From positions 248,001 through 312,000 of the forward strand of contig NZ_JAHKRS010000005.1 in NCBI RefSeq assembly GCF_018863235.1: a DNA stretch of 64,000 nucleotides. The letters are read 5' to 3'. Numbering within the stretch: position 1 is the stretch's first letter; each line of letters opens with the position of its first letter. The DNA comes from Pseudomaricurvus albidus (GTDB taxonomy: Bacteria > Pseudomonadota > Gammaproteobacteria > Pseudomonadales > Cellvibrionaceae). A program made the translations under genes and the position numbers. The notes beneath the pieces were generated by a model. The model saw nothing but the letters and a program-made list of their open reading frames with translations, ran no database searches and had not been told where the DNA came from. Positions 8,748 through 16,175 of this stretch are shown one piece after another.

Positions 8748-9641
8748 TCATGCTTGTGGTACGGTGGTTTGCTTTTGGCTGATGCTGCCGAGATACACGG
8801 TATAGATACCGGCGGTGACGACCAGTGCGATGCCAACAAGCGATTGAGTGTCGGGCAGGTGCCCCCAGATGGCCCAGCCCAGCAGGCCGGCAAAGACCAC
8901 TGAAAAATAACTGATGGGCGAGACAATACTGGGTTTTGCACAGCTGTAGGCTTTGGTGTAGAGCCACATGGCGATAAAAATCGATAAGCCAATATACAGC
9001 AGATAAGGCCAGCATTTGGCGGGAATCGGTTGCCAGTTCAGTATGGCCAGAGGCAGGCTGAGAACAAAAGACAGGGCAAAGTAGTAGAACATGATTTTTC
9101 CGCTGGTCTCGTGTTGCGACAACAGGCGGGTGCCTACCATGGAGACTGCCAGCAATAGTCCAGAGGCCAGACCAATAAGGTAAGCCGGTTGGAAGCCGTT
9201 ACTGCTACCCTGTGGTCGTAAAATGATTGCGATACCGATAAAGCCAACAATCAGGGATGGCCAGCGGTTTGAGGGGACAAATACCCCTGCCCAGAGCCAG
9301 ATGATTAACGGAACAAATAATGGCGCGGTATTTCGCAGCAGGGTAGCATCAACCAGTGGAATTGACCCAAGCGCCTGATAAAAAGCGAAAAAGCTGATCC
9401 ATCCACCCAGGCCGCGAACAAGATGTTTTTTCCAGTGGGGGCTGGGTATAGAGCGGATGCCCAGCTTAAGCATGCTGGGGATCATGATTGCCAGGCAGAT
9501 GGAGAATTGAACGAACACAATCATGGGGGCGGCCAGATCTTCGGCGATCAGCTTTCCTGCGGCTCCGGCGGAGCTGCCTACTACGGCGGTAGCCAGAGCA
9601 AATGCGACACCTTTGTGGGTGTTGTCGGTTGTGGTGTTCAT
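8748..9641 (-). CDS. EamA/DMT-family transporter
   Basis: This 297-residue protein has about ten membrane segments arranged as two EamA repeats (about residues 12-140 and 155-285). Typical features are FAFYQALGSIPLVDATLL with the conserved small-residue pattern in the first repeat, and SPISYFSVVFAGLLGWAIWG in the second. Members export metabolites such as amino acids, or move nucleotide-type compounds, across the inner membrane. The start ATG (9639-9641) has AGGGCG upstream. It is the first gene of the minus-strand cluster with thioesterase, IclR, NTF2-AraC and oxidoreductase genes, so the cluster promoter should lie in 9642-9852. The substrate cannot be inferred. Confidence 0.88.
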   Translation of the reverse strand: MNTTTDNTHKGVAFALATAVVGSSAGAAGKLIAEDLAAPMIVFVQFSICLAIMIPSMLKLGIRSIPSPHWKKHLVRGLGGWISFFAFYQALGSIPLVDATLLRNTAPLFVPLIIWLWAGVFVPSNRWPSLIVGFIGIAIILRPQGSSNGFQPAYLIGLASGLLLAVSMVGTRLLSQHETSGKIMFYYFALSFVLSLPLAILNWQPIPAKCWPYLLYIGLSIFIAMWLYTKAYSCAKPSIVSPISYFSVVFAGLLGWAIWGHLPDTQSLVGIALVVTAGIYTVYLGSISQKQTTVPQA

Positions 9642-9882
9642 TAAAGCGCCCTATGTTCTGACAGGCGGAATTGTATACTGAAAGCGCAATCGAGGCGAGG
9701 ACGTAAAACTCGCTTCACCCGTAGGAAAAAGACTCAACTTTATGAATCATGTGCCGATAGCTTCCATTGGTGAGTGCTTTGTCTCACATTTTAAGAAAGC
9801 CGAGTGTTGTTGAGGGGTTTGGTGTCCAGTCTGTATCTATACTCAAGGTTTATTGAATGAACCTCTGCGGGATGTAACCAAG

Positions 9883-10548
9883 ATGAAGACTTCTCCCTTG
9901 TGGGCAGTTCTTGCAGGTATGGTGATCGGAGGTTGTACTGCCTACGCGTCCGCCAACTTTCTCGATATGAGTGAGAGGGTGTTCGTGATGGTGGAGCAAA
10001 AGTATGATGCCGCTGCCCGAATGCGTGTTGAGGCCTGGCATGAGCTCATGGTGGAGGCCAGCGCCAATAGTGAACAATCTGATCTGGATAAGGCGGTTGT
10101 CGCCAACGATTTTTTTAATCGGCTTGACTGGGTCAGTGATCTGGAGCATTGGGGCAAGGAAGATTATTGGGCGACTCCTTTAGAGATGTTGGCCACCAAT
10201 GGGGGAGATTGCGAAGACTTTTCAGTCGGTAAGTATTTCACGCTCAATGAGTCCGGAGTGGATAGCGAAAAGCTTCGGGTCACCTACGTTAAGGCGCTGG
10301 ATTATAATCAGGCTCACATGGTACTCGCCTACTATGAGACTCCGGAGTCTGAGCCCCTGATTCTCGATAACATCAATAAGACCATCCTGCCGGCTTCCGA
10401 ACGCACGGATTTGATCCCGATATACAGTTTCAATGCCGAAGGTTTGTGGTTGGCAAAGTTCAGGGGGCGCAAGCTTTCAAATAATGAGCAGAGCCTGCCT
10501 CAGTGGAAGCGCTTGAATGAGAGGATGCTGGCTGAGTTGATGCCTTAG
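9883..10548 (+). CDS. LapG-like transglutaminase-fold cysteine protease
   Basis: The bacterial transglutaminase-like cysteine proteinase family includes LapG, the periplasmic protease that releases large surface adhesins when cyclic-di-GMP falls. From ATG 9883 the protein has 221 residues. Its catalytic triad is visible as GGDCEDFSVGKYF (Cys), QAHMVLAYY (His) and LILDNINK (Asp). The N-terminus is a signal sequence, MKTSPLWAVLAGMVIGGCTA. The IGGC in it is close to a lipobox, so the protein might be a lipoprotein rather than a free periplasmic enzyme. A TTG at 9853 would add ten polar residues and is less likely. Neither LapD nor a large RTX adhesin is in the window. It ends in a terminator shared with gltA. 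Confidence 0.85.
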   Translation: MKTSPLWAVLAGMVIGGCTAYASANFLDMSERVFVMVEQKYDAAARMRVEAWHELMVEASANSEQSDLDKAVVANDFFNRLDWVSDLEHWGKEDYWATPLEMLATNGGDCEDFSVGKYFTLNESGVDSEKLRVTYVKALDYNQAHMVLAYYETPESEPLILDNINKTILPASERTDLIPIYSFNAEGLWLAKFRGRKLSNNEQSLPQWKRLNERMLAELMP

Positions 10549-10610
10549 GCTTGCGGCTTACTCTGCCTGGGAGAGAGGGCTGTGTTGAGTCTGATTGTTA
10601 TTTTTTAAAC

Positions 10611-10638
10611 AAAAAAAGGCCGCTATGCGGCCTTTTTT
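10611..10638. terminator. Bidirectional rho-independent terminator between the lapG-like gene and gltA
   Basis: GGCCGC (10618-10623) and GCGGCC (10627-10632) form a stem around TAT. It is flanked by seven A on the left and six T on the right. The symmetry lets it end transcription from both the plus-strand protease gene and the minus-strand citrate synthase gene. Confidence 0.9.
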
Positions 10639-10654
10639 ACGTCTGTCGGAGCGA

Positions 10655-11944
10655 TTAACGCTCGTCCAGAGGAACGAAGTCCCGTGGCGTGTAGCCGGTG
10701 TACAGCTGGCGTGGACGGCCAATCTTGTACGGGTTGGAAATCATTTCGTGCCAGTGAGCGATCCAGCCAACAGTGCGACCGGTCGCAAAGATCACGGTGA
10801 ACATGTCGGTAGGAATGCCGATAGCTTTCATGATGATGCCGGAGTAGAAGTCTACGTTTGGATAGAGTTTCTTCTCGATAAAGTACTCGTCTTCCAGCGC
10901 AATCTGCTCCAGACGCTTGGCGATAGCCAGCAGAGGATCGTTTTCCAGGCCCAGCTCTTTCAGTACTTCGTCGCAGGTCTCTTTCATGACCTTGGCGCGA
11001 GGGTCGAAGTTTTTGTAAACACGGTGACCGAAGCCCATCAGGCGGAAAGGATCGTTTTTGTCTTTTGCCTTGGCTACAAACTTGTCGATATTGTCGACTG
11101 AGCCAATTTCTTGCAGCATGGTCAGAACGGCTTCGTTTGCTCCGCCGTGGGCAGGTCCCCACAGAGTGGCAATACCAGCAGCAATACAGGCAAACGGGTT
11201 GGCGCCGGAAGAGCCAGCCAGACGTACAGTAGAGGTAGAAGCGTTTTGCTCGTGATCAGCGTGCAGCAGGAAGATCTTGTCCATGGCGCGGGCCAGAACA
11301 GGGTTTACTTCAGGATCGTCGCAGGGAGTACCGAACATCATGTGCAAGAAGTTCTCTGAATAAGAGAGCTTGTTGTTTGGATACATGAACGGCTGACCTA
11401 CATGATGTTTGTAGCACATCGCTGCAAGGGTAGGCATCTTGGCGATCAGGCGGTGCGCAGAGATCTGGCGGTGCTGTTCGTTGGTGATGTCCAGGGAGTC
11501 GTGGTAGAAAGAGGACAGAGCCCCTACAACGCCACACATTATGGCCATTGGGTGAGCATCGCTACGGAAGCCGCGGAAAAAGCGGGCGATGTTCTCGTGA
11601 ACCATGGTGTGGTTAGTGATGATGTCGACAAATTCTGCTTTTTGCTCTTTGTTTGGCAGTTCGCCGTTAAGCAGCAAGTAGCAGGTTTCCAGGTAGTCCG
11701 AGTGCTTGGCCAGTTGCTCGATAGGGTAGCCACCGTGCAGCAATACGCCTTTTCCGCCATCGATGTAGGTCAGAGAAGACTCGCAGGCTGCGGTAGACAT
11801 AAAGCCCGGATCATAAGTGAAGTAACCTTTGCTGGTCAGGCCGGTAACGTCAATAACGTCGGGGCCTGTGCTACCAGAGTAGATCGGTAATTCGATTGGT
11901 TCATCCAAACCGTCGACCGAAAGGTGCGCTTTCTTATCAGTCAT
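10655..11944 (-). CDS. gltA: Citrate synthase (type II)
   Basis: Citrate synthase joins oxaloacetate and acetyl-CoA, the entry step of the TCA cycle. The true start is the ATG at 11942-11944, with AGGAGT seven bases upstream, giving 429 residues ([12 protein letters not shown]), the length of the hexameric NADH-sensitive Gram-negative type. An open frame continues upstream to 12055 but overlaps the mapped promoter and does not fit the family. Catalytic positions are seen in [16 protein letters not shown] (His), [11 protein letters not shown] (His) and [18 protein letters not shown] (Asp). It is divergent from sdhCDAB, the arrangement known from E. coli and Pseudomonas. A TTGACA/TATAGT promoter is at 12056-12083. 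Confidence 0.98.
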   Translation of the reverse strand: MTDKKAHLSVDGLDEPIELPIYSGSTGPDVIDVTGLTSKGYFTYDPGFMSTAACESSLTYIDGGKGVLLHGGYPIEQLAKHSDYLETCYLLLNGELPNKEQKAEFVDIITNHTMVHENIARFFRGFRSDAHPMAIMCGVVGALSSFYHDSLDITNEQHRQISAHRLIAKMPTLAAMCYKHHVGQPFMYPNNKLSYSENFLHMMFGTPCDDPEVNPVLARAMDKIFLLHADHEQNASTSTVRLAGSSGANPFACIAAGIATLWGPAHGGANEAVLTMLQEIGSVDNIDKFVAKAKDKNDPFRLMGFGHRVYKNFDPRAKVMKETCDEVLKELGLENDPLLAIAKRLEQIALEDEYFIEKKLYPNVDFYSGIIMKAIGIPTDMFTVIFATGRTVGWIAHWHEMISNPYKIGRPRQLYTGYTPRDFVPLDER

Positions 11945-12055
11945 GTACGGACTCCTGTAGTAAATAATATTGGTATACAGCTCCGCATCTGATGCCGCCA
12001 GGGGGTGATGATCTGCCGCTGGAAGACGCCGAAAACGGAATGTGAGGCGGGGCAC

Positions 12056-12083
12056 ACTATAAGCCGCCGGAAATGATTGTCAA
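12056..12083 (-). promoter_or_regulatory. gltA promoter (sigma-70 type)
   Basis: Read on the minus strand, a perfect -35 TTGACA (12083-12078) is followed after 16 bases by a -10 TATAGT (12061-12056). Transcription would start near 12049 and give a leader of about 105 bases before the gltA ATG. Confidence 0.75.
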
Positions 12084-12296
12084 TTGAAAAAAGCCTACAA
12101 AATGCGAGACATACATAAACATAGCCCAATAATAGCCAGTTTATGTGTGAAATTGTATGTATGTCCTTTTCTGGTGCGGCAGGTATCACGCTGGTGCGGT
12201 GTTTGATGCTTGCTCAATTTGATGAAATAAACGTCTCCGGGGTGTGTGTTTTGTCTGTTTGTGCTGGGGGTAAGTCTCTGAAAAAGCTTTATTTTG

Positions 12297-12325
12297 TTGT
12301 TTTTTTACAAGGGGATCTCTATAAT
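12297..12325 (+). promoter_or_regulatory. sdhCDAB promoter (sigma-70 type)
   Basis: A perfect -10 TATAAT (12320-12325) follows a weak -35 TTGTTT (12297-12302) after 17 bases. The predicted start is near 12332, leaving a leader of about 120 bases before sdhC. The weak -35 suggests dependence on an activator. Confidence 0.65.
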
Positions 12326-12451
12326 TTTGCGCGTCTTGCAGGAGGCGAGTTGGCACAATCGTGTTGAATGCCTATGCTTGGGAGATATGTGCAGCCAAAG
12401 CTGTAGACAACATAATGCCTGTTTACAGGCGAAAAAAGGTGTGACTTAACC

Positions 12452-12826
12452 GTGAACAAGAACAGACCTGTCAATCTTGACCTTGCCACAATAAAACTTC
12501 CTATAACCGCCTATGTTTCCATTCTGCATCGTGTATCAGGAGTTATCCTGTTTGCCGGTGTTGCCATCCTGCTGTGCATGCTGGATGCGAGCCTCGAGTC
12601 TGAAGAGAGCTTTGCTGCATTAAAAGAAGGGTTGCAGAATCCAATCTATCAATTCCTTATCTGGGGTACTCTGGCTGCGCTGGCTTACCACATGATTGCG
12701 GGTGTTCGTCACCTGATCATGGATTGTGGAATTGGTGAAAGCCTCGAAGGTGGGCAGCTGGGGGCGAAAATCGCTCTGGTTGTTGCTGTTGTACTGATTA
12801 TTTTGGCGGGAGTTTGGGTATGGTAA
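12452..12826 (+). CDS. sdhC: Succinate dehydrogenase cytochrome b556 subunit
   Basis: SdhC anchors the dehydrogenase in the inner membrane and helps bind heme b and ubiquinone. The 124-residue protein starts with GTG at 12452 and has three membrane helices (about residues 25-45, 65-85 and 103-124). The N-terminal RPVNLDL and ILHRVSG motifs, with the quinone-site serine and arginine, are typical. The heme-ligand histidine region is YHMIAGVRHLIMD. It overlaps sdhD by 7 bp, which implies translational coupling. Confidence 0.96.
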   Translation: MNKNRPVNLDLATIKLPITAYVSILHRVSGVILFAGVAILLCMLDASLESEESFAALKEGLQNPIYQFLIWGTLAALAYHMIAGVRHLIMDCGIGESLEGGQLGAKIALVVAVVLIILAGVWVW

Positions 12827-13188
12827 CCGCAGTAACAAGTTTTGGCCGTAGCGGCCTGTACGACTGGATGATTCAACGTGTCAGCGCCATTGCTATGGCT
12901 GCTTATACTGTTTTTCTGGTTGGCTTCATTTTGTGTACTCCTGACTTGGGCTATGAGCAGTGGAAAGAACTGTATAGCCAGCTTTGGATGCGTATCTTCA
13001 GTTTGATCACTTTGCTCTCCCTGGCAGCACACGCCTGGATTGGTTTGTGGGCTGTGTTAACCGATTACCTGACAAATCGCATGATGGGCGCCAAGGCGAC
13101 CGTGCTGCGTGTACTGGCGCAAGTTGTGCTGGGTGTGGTCACTGTGACCTACACCGTTTGGGGTATCGAAATTTTGTGGGGGTTTTAA
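12820..13188 (+). CDS. sdhD: Succinate dehydrogenase membrane anchor subunit
   Basis: SdhD is the second membrane anchor of complex II. I place the start at ATG 12820, inside the end of sdhC, giving 122 residues beginning MVTAVTSFGRSGLYDWM; the in-frame TTG at 12814 is less likely. Three helices are visible, with the heme-ligand region AAHAWIGLWAVLTDYL in the middle of the protein. It follows sdhC by overlap and precedes sdhA by 3 bp. Confidence 0.96.
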   Translation: MVTAVTSFGRSGLYDWMIQRVSAIAMAAYTVFLVGFILCTPDLGYEQWKELYSQLWMRIFSLITLLSLAAHAWIGLWAVLTDYLTNRMMGAKATVLRVLAQVVLGVVTVTYTVWGIEILWGF

Positions 13189-13191
13189 GCA

Positions 13192-14964
13192 ATGTCTAAC
13201 ATGCGTACGATTTCTTTCGACGGTATTGTTATTGGTGGCGGTGGCGCTGGTATGCGTGCCGCACTTCAGCTGGCTCAGTCCGGCTACAAGACCGCAGTAA
13301 TTACTAAAGTATTTCCAACTCGTTCTCACACGGTATCTGCCCAGGGTGGTATTACCTGTGCGATCGCTTCTGAAGATCCAAATGATGATTGGCGTTGGCA
13401 CATGTACGATACCGTTAAAGGTTCCGACTACATCGGTGACCAGGACGCTATCGAGTACATGTGTTCTGTAGGCCCAGAGGCGGTATTTGAGCTGGACCAC
13501 ATGGGTCTGCCTTTCTCCCGTAAAGAGAATGGTCGTATTTACCAGCGTCCTTTCGGCGGTCAGTCTAAAGACTTTGGTCGTGGCGGTCAGGCTGCCCGTA
13601 CCTGTGCCGCTGCTGACCGTACCGGTCACGCCCTGCTGCACACCCTGTATCAAGGTAACGTCAAGAACGATACCGTTTTCCTGAATGAGTGGTTCGCAAT
13701 CGATCTGGTGAAAAACCAGGACGGTGTTGTGACTGGTGTTATCGCCATGAACATCGAAGATGGCGAAGTGGTTTACGTTAAGTCCAAAGCGACTGTATTT
13801 GCGACCGGTGGTGCCGGCCGTATCTATGCTTCCACTACCAATGCCCACATCAATACTGGCGACGGTATCGGTATGGCGCTGCGTGCCGGCTTCCCGGTAC
13901 AGGACATCGAGATGTGGCAGTTCCACCCAACCGGTATTGCCGGTGCTGGTGTACTGGTTACTGAAGGTTGTCGTGGTGAAGGTGGCTATCTGGTAAACAA
14001 GGATGGCGAGCGTTTCATGGAGCGTTATGCTCCTAACGCGAAAGATCTGGCGGGTCGTGACGTTGTTGCGCGCTCCATGGTTCTGGAGATCCTGGACGGC
14101 CGCGGTTGTGGTCCGGAAGGCGACCATGTATTCCTGAAGCTTGATCACCTGGGTGAAGAAACCCTGAACGCCAAGCTGCCCGGTATTCTGGAATTGTCCC
14201 GTACCTTCGCACACGCTGATCCTGTTAAAGAGCCAATCCCTGTTGTTCCAACCTGTCACTACATGATGGGCGGTATCCCAACGAACGTTGACGGTCAGGC
14301 TCTGACTCAGGACGCCGATGGTAACGACAAGATTGTAGAAGGGTTCTACGCTTGTGGTGAGGTTGCCTGTGTATCTGTTCACGGCGCCAACCGTCTGGGT
14401 GGTAACTCGCTGCTGGATCTGGTGGTCTTTGGTCGTGCATCCGGTCTGTTCATTGAGAAAGCCCTGCGCGAAGGCATTGATCACCGCGAAGCAACTGATT
14501 CCGATCTGGAAGCTGCCATGTCCCGCCTGAACAAAGTGAACAACACCAACAACGGTGAAAACGCTTCTGTTCTGCGTAAAGAGTTGCAAAACACCATGCA
14601 GAACCACTTTGGTGTGTTCCGTAAGGGTGAGTTTATGCAGGAAGGCATCAAGAAGCTGGCCGATCTGCGTGAACGTATTGAAAATGTTAAGCTGGATGAC
14701 AAGTCCAATGCTTTCAACACCGCTCGTGTCGAGGCTCTGGAATTGCAAAACCTGCTGGAAGTGGCTGAAGCAACTGCTATTGCCGCTGAAGAGCGTAAAG
14801 AATCTCGCGGTGCTCACGCCCGTGAAGATTTCCAGGACCGTGATGACGAGAACTGGTTGTGTCACTCAATGTACTTCCCAGGCGAGAAGCGTGTCGGCAA
14901 GCGTGCGGTTAACTTCGCACCTAAGACGATGGAAGCTTTCGAGCCGAAGATTCGTACCTACTAA
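13192..14964 (+). CDS. sdhA: Succinate dehydrogenase flavoprotein subunit
   Basis: SdhA oxidises succinate to fumarate with covalently bound FAD. The 590-residue protein has the FAD Rossmann motif [17 protein letters not shown] near residue 14. The segment [10 protein letters not shown] holds the histidine that carries the [17 protein letters not shown] and [14 protein letters not shown] line the active site, and [18 protein letters not shown] is the C-terminal flavin contact. The length is standard. The codon use is strongly biased, as expected for a highly expressed gene. A 602-codon open frame on the opposite strand is a by-product of this bias. Confidence 0.98.
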   Translation: MSNMRTISFDGIVIGGGGAGMRAALQLAQSGYKTAVITKVFPTRSHTVSAQGGITCAIASEDPNDDWRWHMYDTVKGSDYIGDQDAIEYMCSVGPEAVFELDHMGLPFSRKENGRIYQRPFGGQSKDFGRGGQAARTCAAADRTGHALLHTLYQGNVKNDTVFLNEWFAIDLVKNQDGVVTGVIAMNIEDGEVVYVKSKATVFATGGAGRIYASTTNAHINTGDGIGMALRAGFPVQDIEMWQFHPTGIAGAGVLVTEGCRGEGGYLVNKDGERFMERYAPNAKDLAGRDVVARSMVLEILDGRGCGPEGDHVFLKLDHLGEETLNAKLPGILELSRTFAHADPVKEPIPVVPTCHYMMGGIPTNVDGQALTQDADGNDKIVEGFYACGEVACVSVHGANRLGGNSLLDLVVFGRASGLFIEKALREGIDHREATDSDLEAAMSRLNKVNNTNNGENASVLRKELQNTMQNHFGVFRKGEFMQEGIKKLADLRERIENVKLDDKSNAFNTARVEALELQNLLEVAEATAIAAEERKESRGAHAREDFQDRDDENWLCHSMYFPGEKRVGKRAVNFAPKTMEAFEPKIRTY

Positions 14965-14981
14965 TTGGGGAGAGCAGGATA

Positions 14982-15686
14982 ATGTTGAAAGTAGAAGTTT
15001 ATCGTTATAACCCTGAGACCGACTCGGCTCCATACATGCAGAAGTATGAAATCGATACTCAGGGTAAAGACCTGATGGTTCTGGATGTACTGGAAATGCT
15101 GAAAGCCCAGGATCCAAGCCTGGCTTTCCGTCGCTCATGCCGTGAAGGTGTGTGTGGTTCCGACGGCATGAACATCAATGGCAAGAACGGTCTGGCTTGT
15201 ATCAAACCGCTGTCAGAGAGTGTTAAAAACAACACCCTGATTCTGCGTCCTTTGCCAGGTCTGCCGGTGATTCGTGATCTGGTTATTGATATGAGCCAGT
15301 TCTACGCACAGTACAAGAAGATCGAGCCTTACTTGCAGAACGATACTCCAGCTCCTGCTATTGAGCGTCTTCAGTCTCCTGAAGATCGTGCCAAGCTGGA
15401 TGGTCTGTACGAGTGTATTTTGTGTGCATGTTGTTCTACCAGTTGTCCTTCTTTCTGGTGGAATCCCGATAAATTCATCGGCCCTGCTGGTTTGCTTCAA
15501 GCTTACCGCTTCCTGGCCGATAGTCGTGATACTGCCACTGAGAGCCGTCTGGCCAGCCTGGATGATCCATTCAGTGTATTCCGTTGTCATGGTATTCAGA
15601 ACTGCGTATCTGTTTGTCCGAAAGGTCTGAATCCGACCCGGGCCATTGGCCACATTCGGAATATGTTGCTGCAAAGCGCAACTTAA
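14982..15686 (+). CDS. sdhB: Succinate dehydrogenase iron-sulfur subunit
   Basis: SdhB passes electrons from the flavin to ubiquinone through three iron-sulfur clusters. The 234-residue protein contains the [2Fe-2S] ligands in SCREGVCGSDGMNINGKNG, the [4Fe-4S] ligands in CILCACCSTSCPSFWW, and the [3Fe-4S] and remaining ligands in CHGIQNCVSVCPKGLNP. Its ribosome-binding site is GGGGAGAGCAGG just before ATG 14982. It is the last gene before a 489-bp gap with hairpins that separates sdh from sucA. Confidence 0.98.
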   Translation: MLKVEVYRYNPETDSAPYMQKYEIDTQGKDLMVLDVLEMLKAQDPSLAFRRSCREGVCGSDGMNINGKNGLACIKPLSESVKNNTLILRPLPGLPVIRDLVIDMSQFYAQYKKIEPYLQNDTPAPAIERLQSPEDRAKLDGLYECILCACCSTSCPSFWWNPDKFIGPAGLLQAYRFLADSRDTATESRLASLDDPFSVFRCHGIQNCVSVCPKGLNPTRAIGHIRNMLLQSAT

Positions 15687-15694
15687 TGATGATA

Positions 15695-15712
15695 GCCGCC
15701 CGCAGAGGCGGC
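15695..15712 (+). terminator. GC-rich hairpin after sdhB
   Basis: GCCGCC (15695-15700) and GGCGGC (15707-15712) pair around CGCAGA. It lies 9 bases after the sdhB stop and has no T tract. It may be a transcript-stabilising or partial-termination hairpin rather than a full terminator. Confidence 0.45.
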
Positions 15713-15822
15713 ATCTCAATAGCTTGATCCAAATTTAGTGCAGAGACCCAAGTCACCCATTGAGTCACGTGTTTAAAAGACAGGTTTCAGTGGCGAGGCT
15801 TAATAAAAGTAAAAAAGTTGGG

Positions 15823-15846
15823 AGCCAGCTCATTATTGAGCTGGCT
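15823..15846. repeat. Perfect 10-bp hairpin in the sdhB-sucA gap
   Basis: AGCCAGCTCA (15823-15832) and TGAGCTGGCT (15837-15846) pair around TTAT, followed by TATCC. There is no T tract on the plus strand. The hairpin could attenuate sdh-to-suc read-through, or be an RNA processing site that separates the sdh and suc messages. Confidence 0.6.
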
Positions 15847-16175
15847 TATCCATAAAGAGCGGAACACTATCCACAAGATAGGGTTTTAACTGTTAGCTAA
15901 TCGCTAGTAATAGCAGGGGTAATCGGGCGGCCTGAAAACATTGGGTTCCCGAGCTAACTGTGTGAGGTAGATAAGCAATGTCTGCTTGTTTCTCACGGGG
16001 TTCACGCACCTTTTGATTTTGGTGTAATGCCAGAGAGTCAAAAGTATCTGACATAATCTGTGTGCCGGAAGGTGGTCTCATCGGCAGGATTATGGATGGT
16101 GGAGCCGTGTCAGATAGGTTGTCACATTGTATTTGCTTGCGCGGTAAGCACTGCCCTGTGTAAAGGTGGGCACAA

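Larger units (their letters stand above)
11945..12451. other. gltA-sdhC divergent control region
   Basis: These 507 bases hold separate promoters for the two TCA transcripts: gltA at 12056-12083 on the minus strand and sdh at 12297-12325 on the plus strand, about 215 bp apart. Short frames in this stretch (such as 12143-12367) have no family features. The sdhC ribosome-binding site is AAGGTG near 12436-12441. No clear CRP or ArcA site was identified by eye. Confidence 0.75.
15687..16175. other. sdhB-sucA intergenic region with two hairpins
   Basis: These 489 bases contain a GC-rich hairpin right after sdhB (15695-15712) and a perfect 10-bp hairpin further on (15823-15846), but no recognisable gene. 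A CATAAT at 16052-16057 could be a -10 for sucA, though no matching -35 is evident. The sucA ribosome-binding site is AAAGGTGG at 16162-16169. Confidence 0.6.

Noticed and set aside
11945-12055. Upstream extension of citrate synthase by 37 codons
   Set aside because: The extension has no similarity to the family N-terminus, and the ATG at 11944 has an ideal ribosome-binding site.
12143-12367. 74-codon frame in the gltA-sdhC gap
   Set aside because: It overlaps the sdh promoter and has no family features; more likely leader DNA.
13057-14865. 602-codon open frame opposite sdhA
   Set aside because: It is an exact antisense shadow of a highly conserved, strongly codon-biased gene, with no family features of its own. 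Lack of TTA, CTA and TCA codons in sdhA explains the open antisense frame.
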